Below, piece by piece: positions 16,415 through 25,356 of a stretch of 64,000 bases of DNA. Both the position numbers and the translations under genes were made by a program. The DNA lies in the NCBI GenBank assembly GCA_041648735.1, contig JBAZOO010000002.1:1-64000 (forward strand), written 5' to 3'. The DNA comes from JBAZOO01 sp041648735 (lineage in GTDB: Bacteria > Verrucomicrobiota > Lentisphaeria > Oligosphaerales > CAITYL01). Each line of letters opens with the position of its first letter. Within the stretch, counting starts at the first letter, position 1. The notes under the pieces were generated by a model. It ran no database searches and was not told the origin of the DNA. It saw nothing but the letters and a program-made list of their open reading frames with translations.

Positions 16415-17122
16415 TCAGTCTGGTGGTTGTTGAAAGAGGTTCGGGTACTTCCGTTCCAGGTACTCCCAGAGGACGGCTACCAGCTTTTTGCAGGGCGTGG
16501 ACTGCGGGGTGCAGTCCGGGCAGTAGGGGTTGCCGACCTGGGAGCTGTAGAGCCTCTTGGTCAGGCTGTCGTCGCGGCGCAGCTTGAGGTCGGTGATGGC
16601 GACTTCGCCGTCGCAGTCATCTTCCCACATGTTGATGCCCACGCCGGCGAGCGACTTGATGCCGTACTTGCAGTCGCGCTTGCCGGTCATGACGAACCCG
16701 CCGAGATCGCCCAGGTCAATTCCCAGGGCGATGTCGTTGCTGCCGAGGCAGAGCAGTTTATAGGCGTCATCGCCGAGGGCGGCGAAGGTCCCCACCCAGA
16801 CGAACGTGCCATGGGCCTTGTCAACCACGACGATCTGGCTGGCGTCCTCGTCAATGTGGTCGGTCTGGTCGCAGTCGGTGCAGTCGATTTCCTCGTAGCA
16901 GAGGGCGACGTAGACGTCGTACTTGCGCTTGGTGTTGTCCCACTCGACGCAGGACGTGCCGTCGTTGGTGAAGTGGACCTTGTCCTGGATTGTCCCCTTG
17001 AGGATGACGGCGAGTTCCGACCCAGGAAAACAGGCATCTCCGGGAAGGAGGCCGCCGTTGGCATTGGCAAAGGCAGTCATGACGGCGGCGCAGAGCGAGA
17101 ACAGGGCGATGACTTTCTTCAT
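16415..17122 (-). CDS. Secreted cysteine-rich protein, paralogue 2 (unknown function)
   Basis: A 235-residue paralogue of the products at 15270 and 17582. Its first ~48 codons are identical at DNA level to paralogue 1, including the signal peptide MKKVIALFSLCAAVMTAFAN. The rest differs at many positions while keeping all eleven cysteines (LCYEEIDCTDCDQ, GKRDCKYG, YCPDCTPQSTPC). Differences cluster in the middle (VGTFAALGDDAYKLL against LSFGELGEDAYELL in paralogue 1). Start chosen as for paralogue 1. Function unknown; secretion is inferred from the signal peptide. Confidence 0.7.
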   Translation of the reverse strand: MKKVIALFSLCAAVMTAFANANGGLLPGDACFPGSELAVILKGTIQDKVHFTNDGTSCVEWDNTKRKYDVYVALCYEEIDCTDCDQTDHIDEDASQIVVVDKAHGTFVWVGTFAALGDDAYKLLCLGSNDIALGIDLGDLGGFVMTGKRDCKYGIKSLAGVGINMWEDDCDGEVAITDLKLRRDDSLTKRLYSSQVGNPYCPDCTPQSTPCKKLVAVLWEYLERKYPNLFQQPPD

Positions 17123-17522
17123 GATTTGCATCCTTCTGCCTGGGGTTGGGTTTCTTGGCCCTGGTCATCCCCCCCAACGGAATGAAGAGGGCACGTTTTT
17201 CGGGAACCTTCGAACCACCAAAAACCACAGATGCCAGATCAGGATCTGTCGCTCACCGCAGCCCTCCTTTCCTCCGGTTTGAAGGGTAACCCGGCCGAGT
17301 CGGCCTTTCCATAACCCGTTACTAAAAGCGGGGAATGGGGGAAATGCAAGTTTCTTCCCCGGGTGGCGGGGAAGCGGCGCCCGTCGGCGACGGGGGGATG
17401 CACGGCCGTTGCCCGGCGCCCAGGCCCAAGGTTTCGCCGGGGGCCGCTGGGTGCGGGCAGCCGTTGCCAGCGGCTTTCCAAGAAAACGGGGGCCTTGGCA
17501 AGCCAAGGCCCCCGTCTTGGGC
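16979..17522. repeat. 544-bp direct repeat, copy B
   Basis: Second copy of the 15840-16383 segment. It covers the 5' part and leader of paralogue 2 and the terminator of paralogue 3. The stretch 17123-17486 holds no gene. Confidence 0.85.
17487..17514 (-). terminator. Hairpin terminator after cysteine-rich paralogue 3
   Basis: Third copy of the 13-bp-stem hairpin, followed on the minus strand by TTTTCTTGG. It lies about 67 bp after the stop at 17582. Confidence 0.82.
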
Positions 17523-17581
17523 CGCCTAGGGGGCGATTCCCCCGCGGCAACCGGAGCCTCGGAATCCGAGGCTGTCAGGCA

Positions 17582-18268
17582 TTAGACCGGCCCGTCATTG
17601 AGCCACTTGTACTTCCGCGCCAGGGCTTGCATGAGGACGGCTTCCAGGTTTTCGCAGGGCGTGGACTGCTCGGTGCAGTCCGGGCAGTAGGGGTTGTCGA
17701 CCTGGGAGCTGTAGAGCTTCTTGGTCAGGCTGTCGTCGCGGCGCAGCTTGAGGTCGGTGATGGCGACTTCGCCGTAGCAGTCACCTTCCCACATGTTGAT
17801 CCCCACGCCGGCGAGCGACTTGATGCCGTACTTGCAGTCGCGCTTGCCGGTCAGGACGATCCAGCCGTACTCGTCCAGATCCAGGCCCAGGGCGATGTCG
17901 TTGCTGCCGAGGCAGAGCAGTTCATAGCCGCCCTCGCCGAGTTCGGCGAAGCTCCCCCCCCAGACGATCTCGCCAGCGGCCTTGTCAACCAGGACGATGC
18001 CGCTGCGATCCGCGTCAATGTGCTCGGTCTGGTCGCAGTAGGTGCAGTCGATTTCGGTGTAGCAGAGGGCGACGTAGACGTCGAGCTTGCGCTTGGTGTC
18101 GTCCCACTCGACGCAGGGCGCGCCGTCGTTGGTGAAGTGGACTTTGTCCTGGATTGTCCCCTTGAGGATGACGGCGAGTTCGGCGTCGGGGACACAGGCC
18201 GGGGCCGCACTGGCCACGGAAGCCATGACGGCGGCGCACAGCGAGAACAGGGCGATGACTTTCTTCAT
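17582..18268 (-). CDS. Secreted cysteine-rich protein, paralogue 3 (unknown function)
   Basis: A 228-residue paralogue, the most divergent of the three. Its signal peptide is MKKVIALFSLCAAVMASVAS and it lacks the NANGGLLPGD insert found after the signal in the other two. The eleven cysteine positions are kept (LCYTEIDCTYCDQ, GKRDCKYG, GDCYGEV, YCPDCTEQSTPC). The 5' leader matches the other two from the start codon back to about 18366 and then diverges. Its C-terminus is shorter, ending ARKYKWLNDGPV. It is the first of the three in the direction of transcription. Confidence 0.7.
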   Translation of the reverse strand: MKKVIALFSLCAAVMASVASAAPACVPDAELAVILKGTIQDKVHFTNDGAPCVEWDDTKRKLDVYVALCYTEIDCTYCDQTEHIDADRSGIVLVDKAAGEIVWGGSFAELGEGGYELLCLGSNDIALGLDLDEYGWIVLTGKRDCKYGIKSLAGVGINMWEGDCYGEVAITDLKLRRDDSLTKKLYSSQVDNPYCPDCTEQSTPCENLEAVLMQALARKYKWLNDGPV

Positions 18269-18366
18269 GATTTGCATCCTTCTGCCTGGGGTTGGGTTTC
18301 TTGGCCCTGGTCATCCCCCCCAACGGAATGAAGAGGGCACGTTTTTCGGGAACCTTCGAACCACCA

Positions 18367-19077
18367 TAACTACAGTTGGCACATCAGAATCTTGTCCGTC
18401 TCCGCTGCCCTCCTTTCCTCATTTTGAAGGGTACCCGGCCACATTGGCCTTTCCTCACACTCCCTACTAAAGCGAGGGGAGCGGAAAATGCAAGCCCGGT
18501 TTGGGGCGTGACGCATTTTTTTGGCTCTTCCGGGGTTTGGGTGGGTCGGCGTGAGCACGAATCCGGGAGTGACGTAGCCGATCCGGGGAGGTCTTCCCAG
18601 GCCAACAGCCGAGGGTTTTCCACACCGGCGTTTGCAACATGCTTGTCCCCAAGCTGATATTGTCTCGGTTTTTCGCGGCCGGGGCGGGGGGAGTTGCCCA
18701 TGGGCGGCGGCCCGGCGCCGACGAGCTTGTCCCGCCCGCGGCTGCCCAAACGCGGGAGCGCTCCTGGCGGCACCTGGACGCCCGCGGCCTTTTCCCCAAA
18801 TTCCTCCAGTGGCTGAAGGATGTCCGCGACCCGCGCCGGCGTCCGGACCGGGTGACGTTCCCGACGGCGGCTACGGGATGGAGCATGGCTAGGGCCAGGG
18901 CGGCCGCGCCTGCCCGAAACGCGCCGAAACCGTCGCGCAGCCCGATGACCGCGGCAAGCTCAGAGGAAATTCGTCAGCGCTGGCCCCCGCCCCGTCGGGC
19001 ATGGCCGGGGGCGGTTGCGGCATTACCTTATCCATTTCCCCAAACCACGCCCGGCCAGCCTTTCCATCCCCCCTCCC
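18367..19077. other. Intergenic region with possible transposase remnant
   Basis: No intact gene. On the plus strand around 18729-18890 a short frame reads LFPKFLQWLKDVRDPRR, which resembles the start of some DDE transposases, but it is short and without conserved continuation. A CTTGTCCCCAAG block precedes it at about 18642. The remainder shows nothing I can name; it should contain the promoter of paralogue 3 and that of tyrS. Confidence 0.3.
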
Positions 19078-20358
19078 ATGAACGCCTTCGACGCCCTCCA
19101 GGAACGCGGTTTCATCTACCAGAGCACGGACTCCGAGCGGCTGCGGGCGCGGCTCGGCGAGGGGCCAGTGACCTTCTACGTCGGCTTCGACCCGACCGCC
19201 GACAGCCTGCACATCGGCCACCTGCTGCCGGTGATGGCCATGCGCTGGCTGCAGAAGTGCGGCCACCGCCCCATCGCCCTGGTCGGCGGCGGCACCGGCA
19301 TGGTGGGCGACCCCTCCGGCAAGACCGAGGCGCGCCAGCTCCTGACGGTGGAGGCGGTGGATGCCAACGTCCGCGCCCTGCAAGGGCAGCTCGCCCGCTT
19401 CCTCGACTTCGGCGAGGGGCGGGCGGAGCTGGTCAACAATGCCGACTGGCTGCGCGACCTGCGCTACATTGACTTCCTGCGCGACATCGGCCGGCACTTC
19501 AGCGTCAACCAGATGCTCCAGGCCGAGTCGGTCAAGCAGCGGCTGGAAAGCGGGCTGAGCTTCCTGGAGTTCAACTACCTGCTGCTCCAGGCCTACGACT
19601 TCTACATCCTCCGGCGCGACCGCGGCTGCGAGCTGCAGTGCGGCGGCCAGGACCAGTGGGGCAACATCGTCGCCGGCACCGGCCTGATCCGCCGCCTGCT
19701 CGGGCGCGAGGCGCACGCCCTGACCTTCCCGCTGCTGCTCAAGGGCGACGGGCAGAAGTTCGGCAAGACCGCCGCCGGCGCGGTCTGGCTCGACCCGGAG
19801 CGGACCAGCCCCTACGCCTACTACCAGTTCTGGCGCAACGCCGACGACGCCGACCTCCGGCGGCTCCTCGCCTTCTTCACCGAGCTGCCGATGGCCGAGG
19901 TGGAGCGGCTGGCCGCCGCGGAGTCCGCCGCCGGGCGCAACCGCGCCAAGGAGATCCTGGCCTTCGAGGCGGCCCGGCTGGCGCATGGCGCCGCGGCGGC
20001 GGAAAAGGCTTACCTCGCCGCCGGCGCCGAGTTCGGCTTCGCCGACCCCGAGGGGAAGATTGAGACCAGCAGCGCCCTCCGCGCCATCCGTCCGGACGAG
20101 GCGGCGGCGGAGCTGCCGACCTTTACGGTGCCGGCGGCGGAGCTGGCGGCGGGCATCCCCGCCTTCAAGCTCTTTGCCGACTGCGGCCTCTGCGCCTCCG
20201 GCGGCGAGGCGCGCCGGCTGATCAAGGGCGGCGGCGCCAGCATCAACGGCGAGAAGGTGGCGGACGAGCGGCGGCTGGTCACGGCCGCCGACCTCCGGGA
20301 CGGCGCCATCGTGCTCAAGGCCGGCAAGAAGAACCTGCGCCGGATCGTGTGCGGGTGA
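19078..20358 (+). CDS. tyrS: Tyrosyl-tRNA synthetase
   Basis: A 426-residue class I aminoacyl-tRNA synthetase that charges tRNA-Tyr. The HIGH motif is DSLHIGHLLPV, the YVGFDPTADS lead-in and GGGTGMVGDPSGKTEAR segment are typical, and QCGGQDQWGNI binds tyrosine. The KMSKS loop is the variant KFGKT. An S4 RNA-binding domain closes the protein (ASGGEARRLIKGGGASINGE). The start ATG 19078 matches the family's N-terminus; in-frame sequence upstream to 19015 is not conserved. Confidence 0.96.
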   Translation: MNAFDALQERGFIYQSTDSERLRARLGEGPVTFYVGFDPTADSLHIGHLLPVMAMRWLQKCGHRPIALVGGGTGMVGDPSGKTEARQLLTVEAVDANVRALQGQLARFLDFGEGRAELVNNADWLRDLRYIDFLRDIGRHFSVNQMLQAESVKQRLESGLSFLEFNYLLLQAYDFYILRRDRGCELQCGGQDQWGNIVAGTGLIRRLLGREAHALTFPLLLKGDGQKFGKTAAGAVWLDPERTSPYAYYQFWRNADDADLRRLLAFFTELPMAEVERLAAAESAAGRNRAKEILAFEAARLAHGAAAAEKAYLAAGAEFGFADPEGKIETSSALRAIRPDEAAAELPTFTVPAAELAAGIPAFKLFADCGLCASGGEARRLIKGGGASINGEKVADERRLVTAADLRDGAIVLKAGKKNLRRIVCG

Positions 20359-20391
20359 CCGGGAGGGAAAACGCGGGGCGGGCCTTCGCAG

Positions 20392-21804
20392 ATGCTCTTC
20401 AGTTCCCATGAGTTCATCTTCCTGTTCCTGCCCGTCGTCCTCGCCGGCTATTTTCTCCTGAGCCGGTCGGGGCGGCCGTGGCTGCCGCGGGGCTGGCTGG
20501 TGGCGGCGTCGCTGTTCTTCTATGGCTGGTTCAGGCCAGCTTACCTGCCGCTGATTGCCGGTTCCATCCTGGTCAACTTCGGCATTGGCCGGTGGCTGGG
20601 CCGGTCCACGGCGGCGGCTTGGCGGCATGGGGTTCTGGCGTGCGGCCTGGCGTTGAACGTCGGGCTGCTGGGGTATTACAAGTACTACGATTTCGCCGTG
20701 GCCAACCTGAACGCCCTGACGGGGCTGGACTGGGCGTTGCGGGGGCTGGTGCTGCCGCTGGGCATCAGTTTTTTCACGTTCCAGCAGATTTCCTACATCG
20801 TGGATTGCCACCGCCGCGAAAGCCCGGCCCATTACTCGCTGCTCAACTATTCGCTGTTCGTCCTCTTCTTCCCGCAGTTGATCGCGGGGCCGATCGTGCT
20901 GCACCACGAGATGATGCCGCAGTTCGACCGCCCGGCGGGGGCGAAGCCGCACGGGCTGAACCTGGCGGCCGGGCTGCATCTCTTCGCGGTCGGTCTCTTC
21001 AAGAAGGTGGTGCTGGCGGACACCTTCGCGGAGGCGGCCACCCGCGGGTTCGACCTCATGCCGGAACTCAGCTTCTGGCCGGCCTGGCTGGCCGCCCTGG
21101 CCTACACCCTGCAGATCTATTTCGACTTCAGCGGCTACTGCGACATGGCTGGCGGCATTGGCCGGATGTTCAACATCCACCTGCCGGTCAATTTCAATTC
21201 CCCGTACCGCGCCCGCAGCATCAAGGAGTTCTGGAGCCGCTGGCACATCACCCTGGGGCGCTTCCTCTCGCATTATCTCTACATCCCATTGGGCGGCAAC
21301 CGGAAAGGGAGTTGGCGCACCTATTTGAACCTGATGCTGACCTTCCTCGTCAGCGGCCTCTGGCATGGCGCCGGCTGGACCTTCGTGCTGTGGGGCGCCC
21401 TGCACGGGGCGGCGGTGACGGCGCAGCGGGCCTGGAACGACCGCGGCTTCGTCATGCACCGCTGGGCCGGGCGATTGCTGACCTTCCTCTTCGTGGTGGT
21501 CGCCTGGGTCTTTTTCCGGGCCCGGACCATGGCGGATGCCGGGAAAGTCCTGCGGGGGATGTTCGCCTCGCGGGATTTCTCCTGGCGGCCGGTGGAACTG
21601 CTGAAGCCGGAGAGCCTGAACGATGCCGATTTCCTGCTCTGGCTCGCCGCCGGCCTGGCGATTGTCTTCCTGGGCAAGAACGCCATCACCCGCAACCACA
21701 CCTTCCAGCCGACGCGGCGGAACGCCCTGGCGACGGTGGCGCTGCTGGTGGTCTCGGTGCTCTACATGAGCCGGATCAGTCCCTTCATCTACTACAACTT
21801 TTAG
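20392..21804 (+). CDS. MBOAT-family O-acyltransferase (AlgI-like)
   Basis: A 470-residue polytopic membrane protein of the AlgI/DltB branch of MBOAT enzymes, which pass acyl groups across the membrane to exported glycans. Hallmarks are LFSSHEFIFLFLPVVLAGYF at the N-terminus, YYKYYDF, LPLGISFFTFQQISYIVD, FNSPYRARSIKEFWSRWHI and the active-site His in SGLWHGAGWTFVLWG. It starts 33 bp after tyrS and is followed after 12 bp by an SGNH-like partner gene, the usual arrangement for polysaccharide O-acetylation. The acceptor glycan is unknown. Confidence 0.88.
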   Translation: MLFSSHEFIFLFLPVVLAGYFLLSRSGRPWLPRGWLVAASLFFYGWFRPAYLPLIAGSILVNFGIGRWLGRSTAAAWRHGVLACGLALNVGLLGYYKYYDFAVANLNALTGLDWALRGLVLPLGISFFTFQQISYIVDCHRRESPAHYSLLNYSLFVLFFPQLIAGPIVLHHEMMPQFDRPAGAKPHGLNLAAGLHLFAVGLFKKVVLADTFAEAATRGFDLMPELSFWPAWLAALAYTLQIYFDFSGYCDMAGGIGRMFNIHLPVNFNSPYRARSIKEFWSRWHITLGRFLSHYLYIPLGGNRKGSWRTYLNLMLTFLVSGLWHGAGWTFVLWGALHGAAVTAQRAWNDRGFVMHRWAGRLLTFLFVVVAWVFFRARTMADAGKVLRGMFASRDFSWRPVELLKPESLNDADFLLWLAAGLAIVFLGKNAITRNHTFQPTRRNALATVALLVVSVLYMSRISPFIYYNF

Positions 21805-21816
21805 TGGCGGGCGGCG

Positions 21817-22992
21817 ATGAAACGGCTTTCCTTCCCCTCAACCCCGATGCCACCTTGGCGGTGGCTCCGCCATGTCCTCCTCTGGAGTTCGCTGGCGCTT
21901 GGGGGCATCGGCCTGGCGGTGTTCCTGCTCGACCCCTTCCTGGCCTACCATCGGCCGTTCTTCGGGCTCAAGCCAGTCTACGACGACGCCTACCAGATGA
22001 TTCCCGGGCTGGTGCGCCACGCCGACTTCGACAGCGTGGTGGTCGGCAGCTCCATGTGCCAGAACTTCCAGCTCCCGCAACTCCGGCGGGCGCTGGGCGG
22101 CACCTGGCTCAAGCTCACCCCTTCCGGCTGCACCCCGGCGACGATGCGCACGATTCTCGGCCTGGTGTTCCAGGAGCATCCCGTGCGCCACGTCCTCGCC
22201 GGCGTGGACATCTTCACCTTCACTCGCGGCGTGGAGGAGCACCGGGTCGAGCTGCCCGGCTATTTGTACGACCGCTCGCCCTGGAACGACTACCGCTACC
22301 TGTGGAACCGGACGGTGCTCGCCGAGCATCTGCCCGACCTGCTCAAGGCCAATTTCAGCCAGAAAGCCAAATACCGGCGCAAGCTCGATGCGGACCGGAT
22401 GTGGAGCTGGGACTTCGAGGATGGGACGCGGCGGTACGGCTGGGCCGCGGTGCTGGCCGCGGAACGGGAGCAGGCCGCTGACGCCGCGGGCGCCCAGTCC
22501 GCGCGGCAGGCGACCCTCGCCGCGATGCGGGCGAACTTCGAATTCAACCTGTTGGAGCCGATCCGGCGGAACCCGGCCGCCACCTTCGTCCTGTTCTTTC
22601 CGCCTTATTCCCTGCTGGCGTGGGAAAAGCATCAGGAGACGGGCGACCTCGCCCTTTTCCTCCAGTTCAAACAGGAGATCCAGGAACGGCTCCTCCAGGA
22701 ACCGAACGTGCGAATGTATGACTTCCAGGCGGACGAGGCGATCGTCGGCAACTACGACAACTACAAGGACTCGACACACTATTCGCCGGCCATCAGCCGG
22801 TTCATCGTCGAGGCCATCGCCCAGGACCGCCACCGGGTGGGCCCGGGCGGGCCGGCGGCGAACCGGCGGGAGCTGCTGGAGTTGCTGGCGCGGCGCGGCC
22901 CGCCGCCGGGAGCGGTCACCGGCCCTCCCCCGGGCGGTTCGCCACCGAGGCATACAGCGCCTCGTAGCGATCCACCATTGCCTCCCAAGTGA
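21817..22992 (+). CDS. Membrane-anchored SGNH-like acyltransferase partner of the MBOAT protein
   Basis: A 391-residue protein with one N-terminal membrane helix (VLLWSSLALGGIGLAVFLL). The exported domain has an SGNH-hydrolase-like pattern: VVVGSSMCQNF with the candidate Ser, and YKDSTHYSP with the candidate Asp-x-x-His. DltD/AlgX-type partners of MBOAT proteins share this layout and finish acyl transfer outside the membrane. The C-terminal ~45 residues are Pro/Gly/Arg-rich and overlap the 3' end of the convergent glycosyltransferase gene by 77 bp. Confidence 0.7.
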   Translation: MKRLSFPSTPMPPWRWLRHVLLWSSLALGGIGLAVFLLDPFLAYHRPFFGLKPVYDDAYQMIPGLVRHADFDSVVVGSSMCQNFQLPQLRRALGGTWLKLTPSGCTPATMRTILGLVFQEHPVRHVLAGVDIFTFTRGVEEHRVELPGYLYDRSPWNDYRYLWNRTVLAEHLPDLLKANFSQKAKYRRKLDADRMWSWDFEDGTRRYGWAAVLAAEREQAADAAGAQSARQATLAAMRANFEFNLLEPIRRNPAATFVLFFPPYSLLAWEKHQETGDLALFLQFKQEIQERLLQEPNVRMYDFQADEAIVGNYDNYKDSTHYSPAISRFIVEAIAQDRHRVGPGGPAANRRELLELLARRGPPPGAVTGPPPGGSPPRHTAPRSDPPLPPK

Positions 22993-24034
22993 ATTCCCGC
23001 CGGGCGCGGGCGGCGGCGGCGGCGGCGCAGCGGCTTCGCAGTTCGGCGTCGCGGCAGAAACGGAGCATGGCGTCGGCGAGGGCCGCGGGGTCGTCCGGGG
23101 GGACGAGGAGGCCTTCCACGCCGTCCCGCACCTGCTGGAGGTTGCCGTCCACCGCCGTGACGACCAGCGGCAATCCGGCCATCATCGCCTCCAGGTTCGC
23201 GTTGGCGAAGGCGGCGCGGCGGAAGGGGCCGACGTAGAAGAGGGCGTGGCGGAGGTGCAGCGCGACCTCGCGGCGGCCCAGGGTGCCCGCGTATTCCACG
23301 TCCCGCCCTTCCTGGAGTTGCAGTTCGGCGCAGAGCTGGCGGTAGTGCGCCAGTTCGTCGTCGCGCCCCGCAATCACCAGGCGCACCGGGGCGGCGGCCG
23401 CGCGGATGCGAGCCCAGGCCCGCAGCAGGAGGTCGTAGCCCTTGATCCGTTTCAGGCCGCCCGTGTAGAGGATGTAGGGGGGCGGCCGCGGCGCGGGGCC
23501 GTCCACGCAAACCTCCTCCGGAGCGACGCCGTTGTGGATGGTGGCGATGCGCCGCGGCTCCACGCCATACTGGATGAATTGCCCATGCAGGAACTCGCCT
23601 TGGGCGATGCAGGAGGCGGCGCCCGCCAAGCCGCGGCGCACCGGGCCGGCGAGATCGGGCCGGTTCCCAAGCGTATCAAACCCGCCACCCACGGCGCGGA
23701 CGACATAGGGCACGCCGGTGAGCCGCATGAACAGCCGGGCCACGGGGGGCGCAAAAAATTCGTCCTGGCAATGGATCACGTCGAAGCGGTGCCGCCAGTG
23801 GGCGAACAGCAGCGGCGGCAGGAAGTGGAGGCGGCACCGCTTGGAGAACGGCCGCAGGGTGCGGATCACGGGGTAGGGCAGGGGCGGCGGCGTCCCGGGG
23901 CAATGTCGGGGGGCCGGGGCGACAAGGGCGACGTGGTGCCCGCGGGCCAGCAACGTCCGGATCAGCCGGTCCAGCAGGATTTCCGCGCCGCCCACGTCCG
24001 GCATGTAAAGGGGGGTGAAAAAGCCGAGCCGCAT
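22916..24034 (-). CDS. Glycosyltransferase family 4 protein
   Basis: A 372-residue GT-B glycosyltransferase. The N-terminal Rossmann half starts MRLGFFTPLYMPDVGGAEIL, the loop seen in GT4 enzymes. The C-terminal half has YILYTGGLKRIKGYDLLLRA, LVIAGRDDELAHYRQL and a donor-site region ANLEAMMAGLPLVVTAVDGN with the conserved Glu. AAAGGAA six bases before ATG 24034 supports that start over 24049. It is convergent with the acylation pair, suggesting one locus for a decorated surface glycan. Donor and acceptor cannot be read. Confidence 0.85.
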   Translation of the reverse strand: MRLGFFTPLYMPDVGGAEILLDRLIRTLLARGHHVALVAPAPRHCPGTPPPLPYPVIRTLRPFSKRCRLHFLPPLLFAHWRHRFDVIHCQDEFFAPPVARLFMRLTGVPYVVRAVGGGFDTLGNRPDLAGPVRRGLAGAASCIAQGEFLHGQFIQYGVEPRRIATIHNGVAPEEVCVDGPAPRPPPYILYTGGLKRIKGYDLLLRAWARIRAAAAPVRLVIAGRDDELAHYRQLCAELQLQEGRDVEYAGTLGRREVALHLRHALFYVGPFRRAAFANANLEAMMAGLPLVVTAVDGNLQQVRDGVEGLLVPPDDPAALADAMLRFCRDAELRSRCAAAAAARARREFTWEAMVDRYEALYASVANRPGEGR

Positions 24035-24202
24035 CGGGTTTCCTTTCATGTCCGGAGCGGGAATCCGGAGGGTTGGATCTACCGGAAAACATACCCTGGC
24101 AAAAGAGCGAAGTTGGTGGGCGGGCCGCCCGCCGCCCCGCGGCCGGTTGCCGGCTGGCCCAAACCGGGCTACAGTTCAGATAGGAGAGTGAAGGAGGTGC
24201 GT

Positions 24203-24604
24203 ATGACAATCGCAAGACAAGGCAAGGAGCTGGTCGTCGAGGTCGTCAATGACATCGGCGTGCTCCAGGAAGTCGCGAAGACGGTTTCCGACAAGGGCAT
24301 CAACATCCTCGCCGTCCATGGCGAGGCCAACGGCAACAAGGCGGTTTTCCGGCTGGTGACGGACGACAATCTCCGGGCCGGGGACGCGCTGAAGGCCCGG
24401 AAGTATGCGGTCCATGAAGCGGACGCGGTCCTGGTGGAAATCCCGAACAAGCCGGGCATGCTCCGCCAGATCGTGGGGAAGTTGGCGGCCTCCGGCATTG
24501 ACATCCGCCACATCGGCGGGTCGGCGCTGGTGGCGGCTGACCGCTGCCTGATCGTCCTGGACTGCTCCAACAACGGCCACGCGGTGGTCGTGTTGAACGA
24601 ATAG
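24203..24604 (+). CDS. ACT-domain protein
   Basis: A 133-residue protein made of two ACT-type modules. The first is VVEVVNDIGVLQEVAKTVSD then KGINILAVHGEA. The second is VLVEIPNKPGMLRQIVGKLA then ASGIDIRHIGGSAL. ACT domains bind amino acids or other small ligands and usually regulate enzymes; stand-alone proteins like this have no fixed role. AGGAGG lies five bases before ATG 24203. It is transcribed alone, away from the GT4 gene. Confidence 0.82.
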   Translation: MTIARQGKELVVEVVNDIGVLQEVAKTVSDKGINILAVHGEANGNKAVFRLVTDDNLRAGDALKARKYAVHEADAVLVEIPNKPGMLRQIVGKLAASGIDIRHIGGSALVAADRCLIVLDCSNNGHAVVVLNE

Positions 24605-24760
24605 CCGCGGGCGGTTGCCGGGGTTTGTGTCGATGGAAACAGGGGGGGGTGCTGTTTTCCCTGAAGCGGCTTGGGGACAGCGGCTTGGGGACAGGAGAAA
24701 AGCGCCCCGGCTGGAGTTCACGCTTCAGCGTGTGGGCGGATTTGCCTGTCCCCTCGCGCC

Positions 24761-25084
24761 CCCGGCAAAGCCATCCAGGGCCGCATGTGGGTCTACGTTG
24801 CCGGCGGCGACGGGCCGCCGCTGCGCATCTTCGAGTTCACCCGCGACCGATGTGAAAAACGGCCACGGGAGTTCCTCGGCAACTACCGCGGCTACATCCA
24901 CGCCGACGCCTACAAAGGCTACGACGACCTCTTCACCCGCGAAGGCGTCTTCGAGTGCGCCTGCTGGAGGCACATCCGCCGCAAGTTCTTCGAGGCCAAG
25001 GACGCCCCGCCGGACCTGCGCCGGTTCTTCCTCGACGCCATCCGCAAGCTTTACCAGTGGGAACACCTCAGCGCCCGGTTCAAA
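24761..25084 (+). pseudogene. IS66-family transposase remnant
   Basis: A fragment of about 108 codons reads GRMWVYVAGGDGPPLRIFEF, FLGNYRGYIHADAYKGYDDL and ACWRHIRRKFFEAKDA. This is the central DDE part of IS66 TnpC transposases. Neither the N-terminal region nor the C-terminal end is present, and after about 25084 the frame runs into unrelated sequence. The element is therefore truncated at both ends. No terminal inverted repeats were found. GGGGACAG motifs lie just upstream (24662-24753). 25085-25356 holds no recognisable gene. It marks the left edge of the lower-GC region. Confidence 0.85.
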
Positions 25085-25356
25085 ATAACTCGCGGCTGCT
25101 ACTCGGACAAAAATAGCCCTCGTCTGGCGTATAACGCCGCCGGGAAGAAAGACCGCAAAGCAGAAAGAGCGTGGAAGGAAGATTCTTCCGCGTGGCTCTC
25201 GCTCCTGTCGGAGCTCGTGCGGTCAGCTTCGCAAACGCCACGCAGGGAGAAAAGACAATACGGGAAAGAACTCGGGCGTTCCGCACGCCCGAACCCAGCG
25301 GCAGAACCTCGGGTTCTGAACGAGGATATTTTTAGCCTTTAGAATACAAATTGAAA

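Noticed and set aside
18889..21699. Minus-strand frame opposite tyrS and the MBOAT gene
   Set aside because: tyrS and MBOAT are unmistakable on the plus strand; the antisense frame is a shadow of high GC.
24671..25342. Complete IS66 insertion sequence
   Set aside because: Only the central transposase part is present and no terminal inverted repeats or accessory genes were seen.
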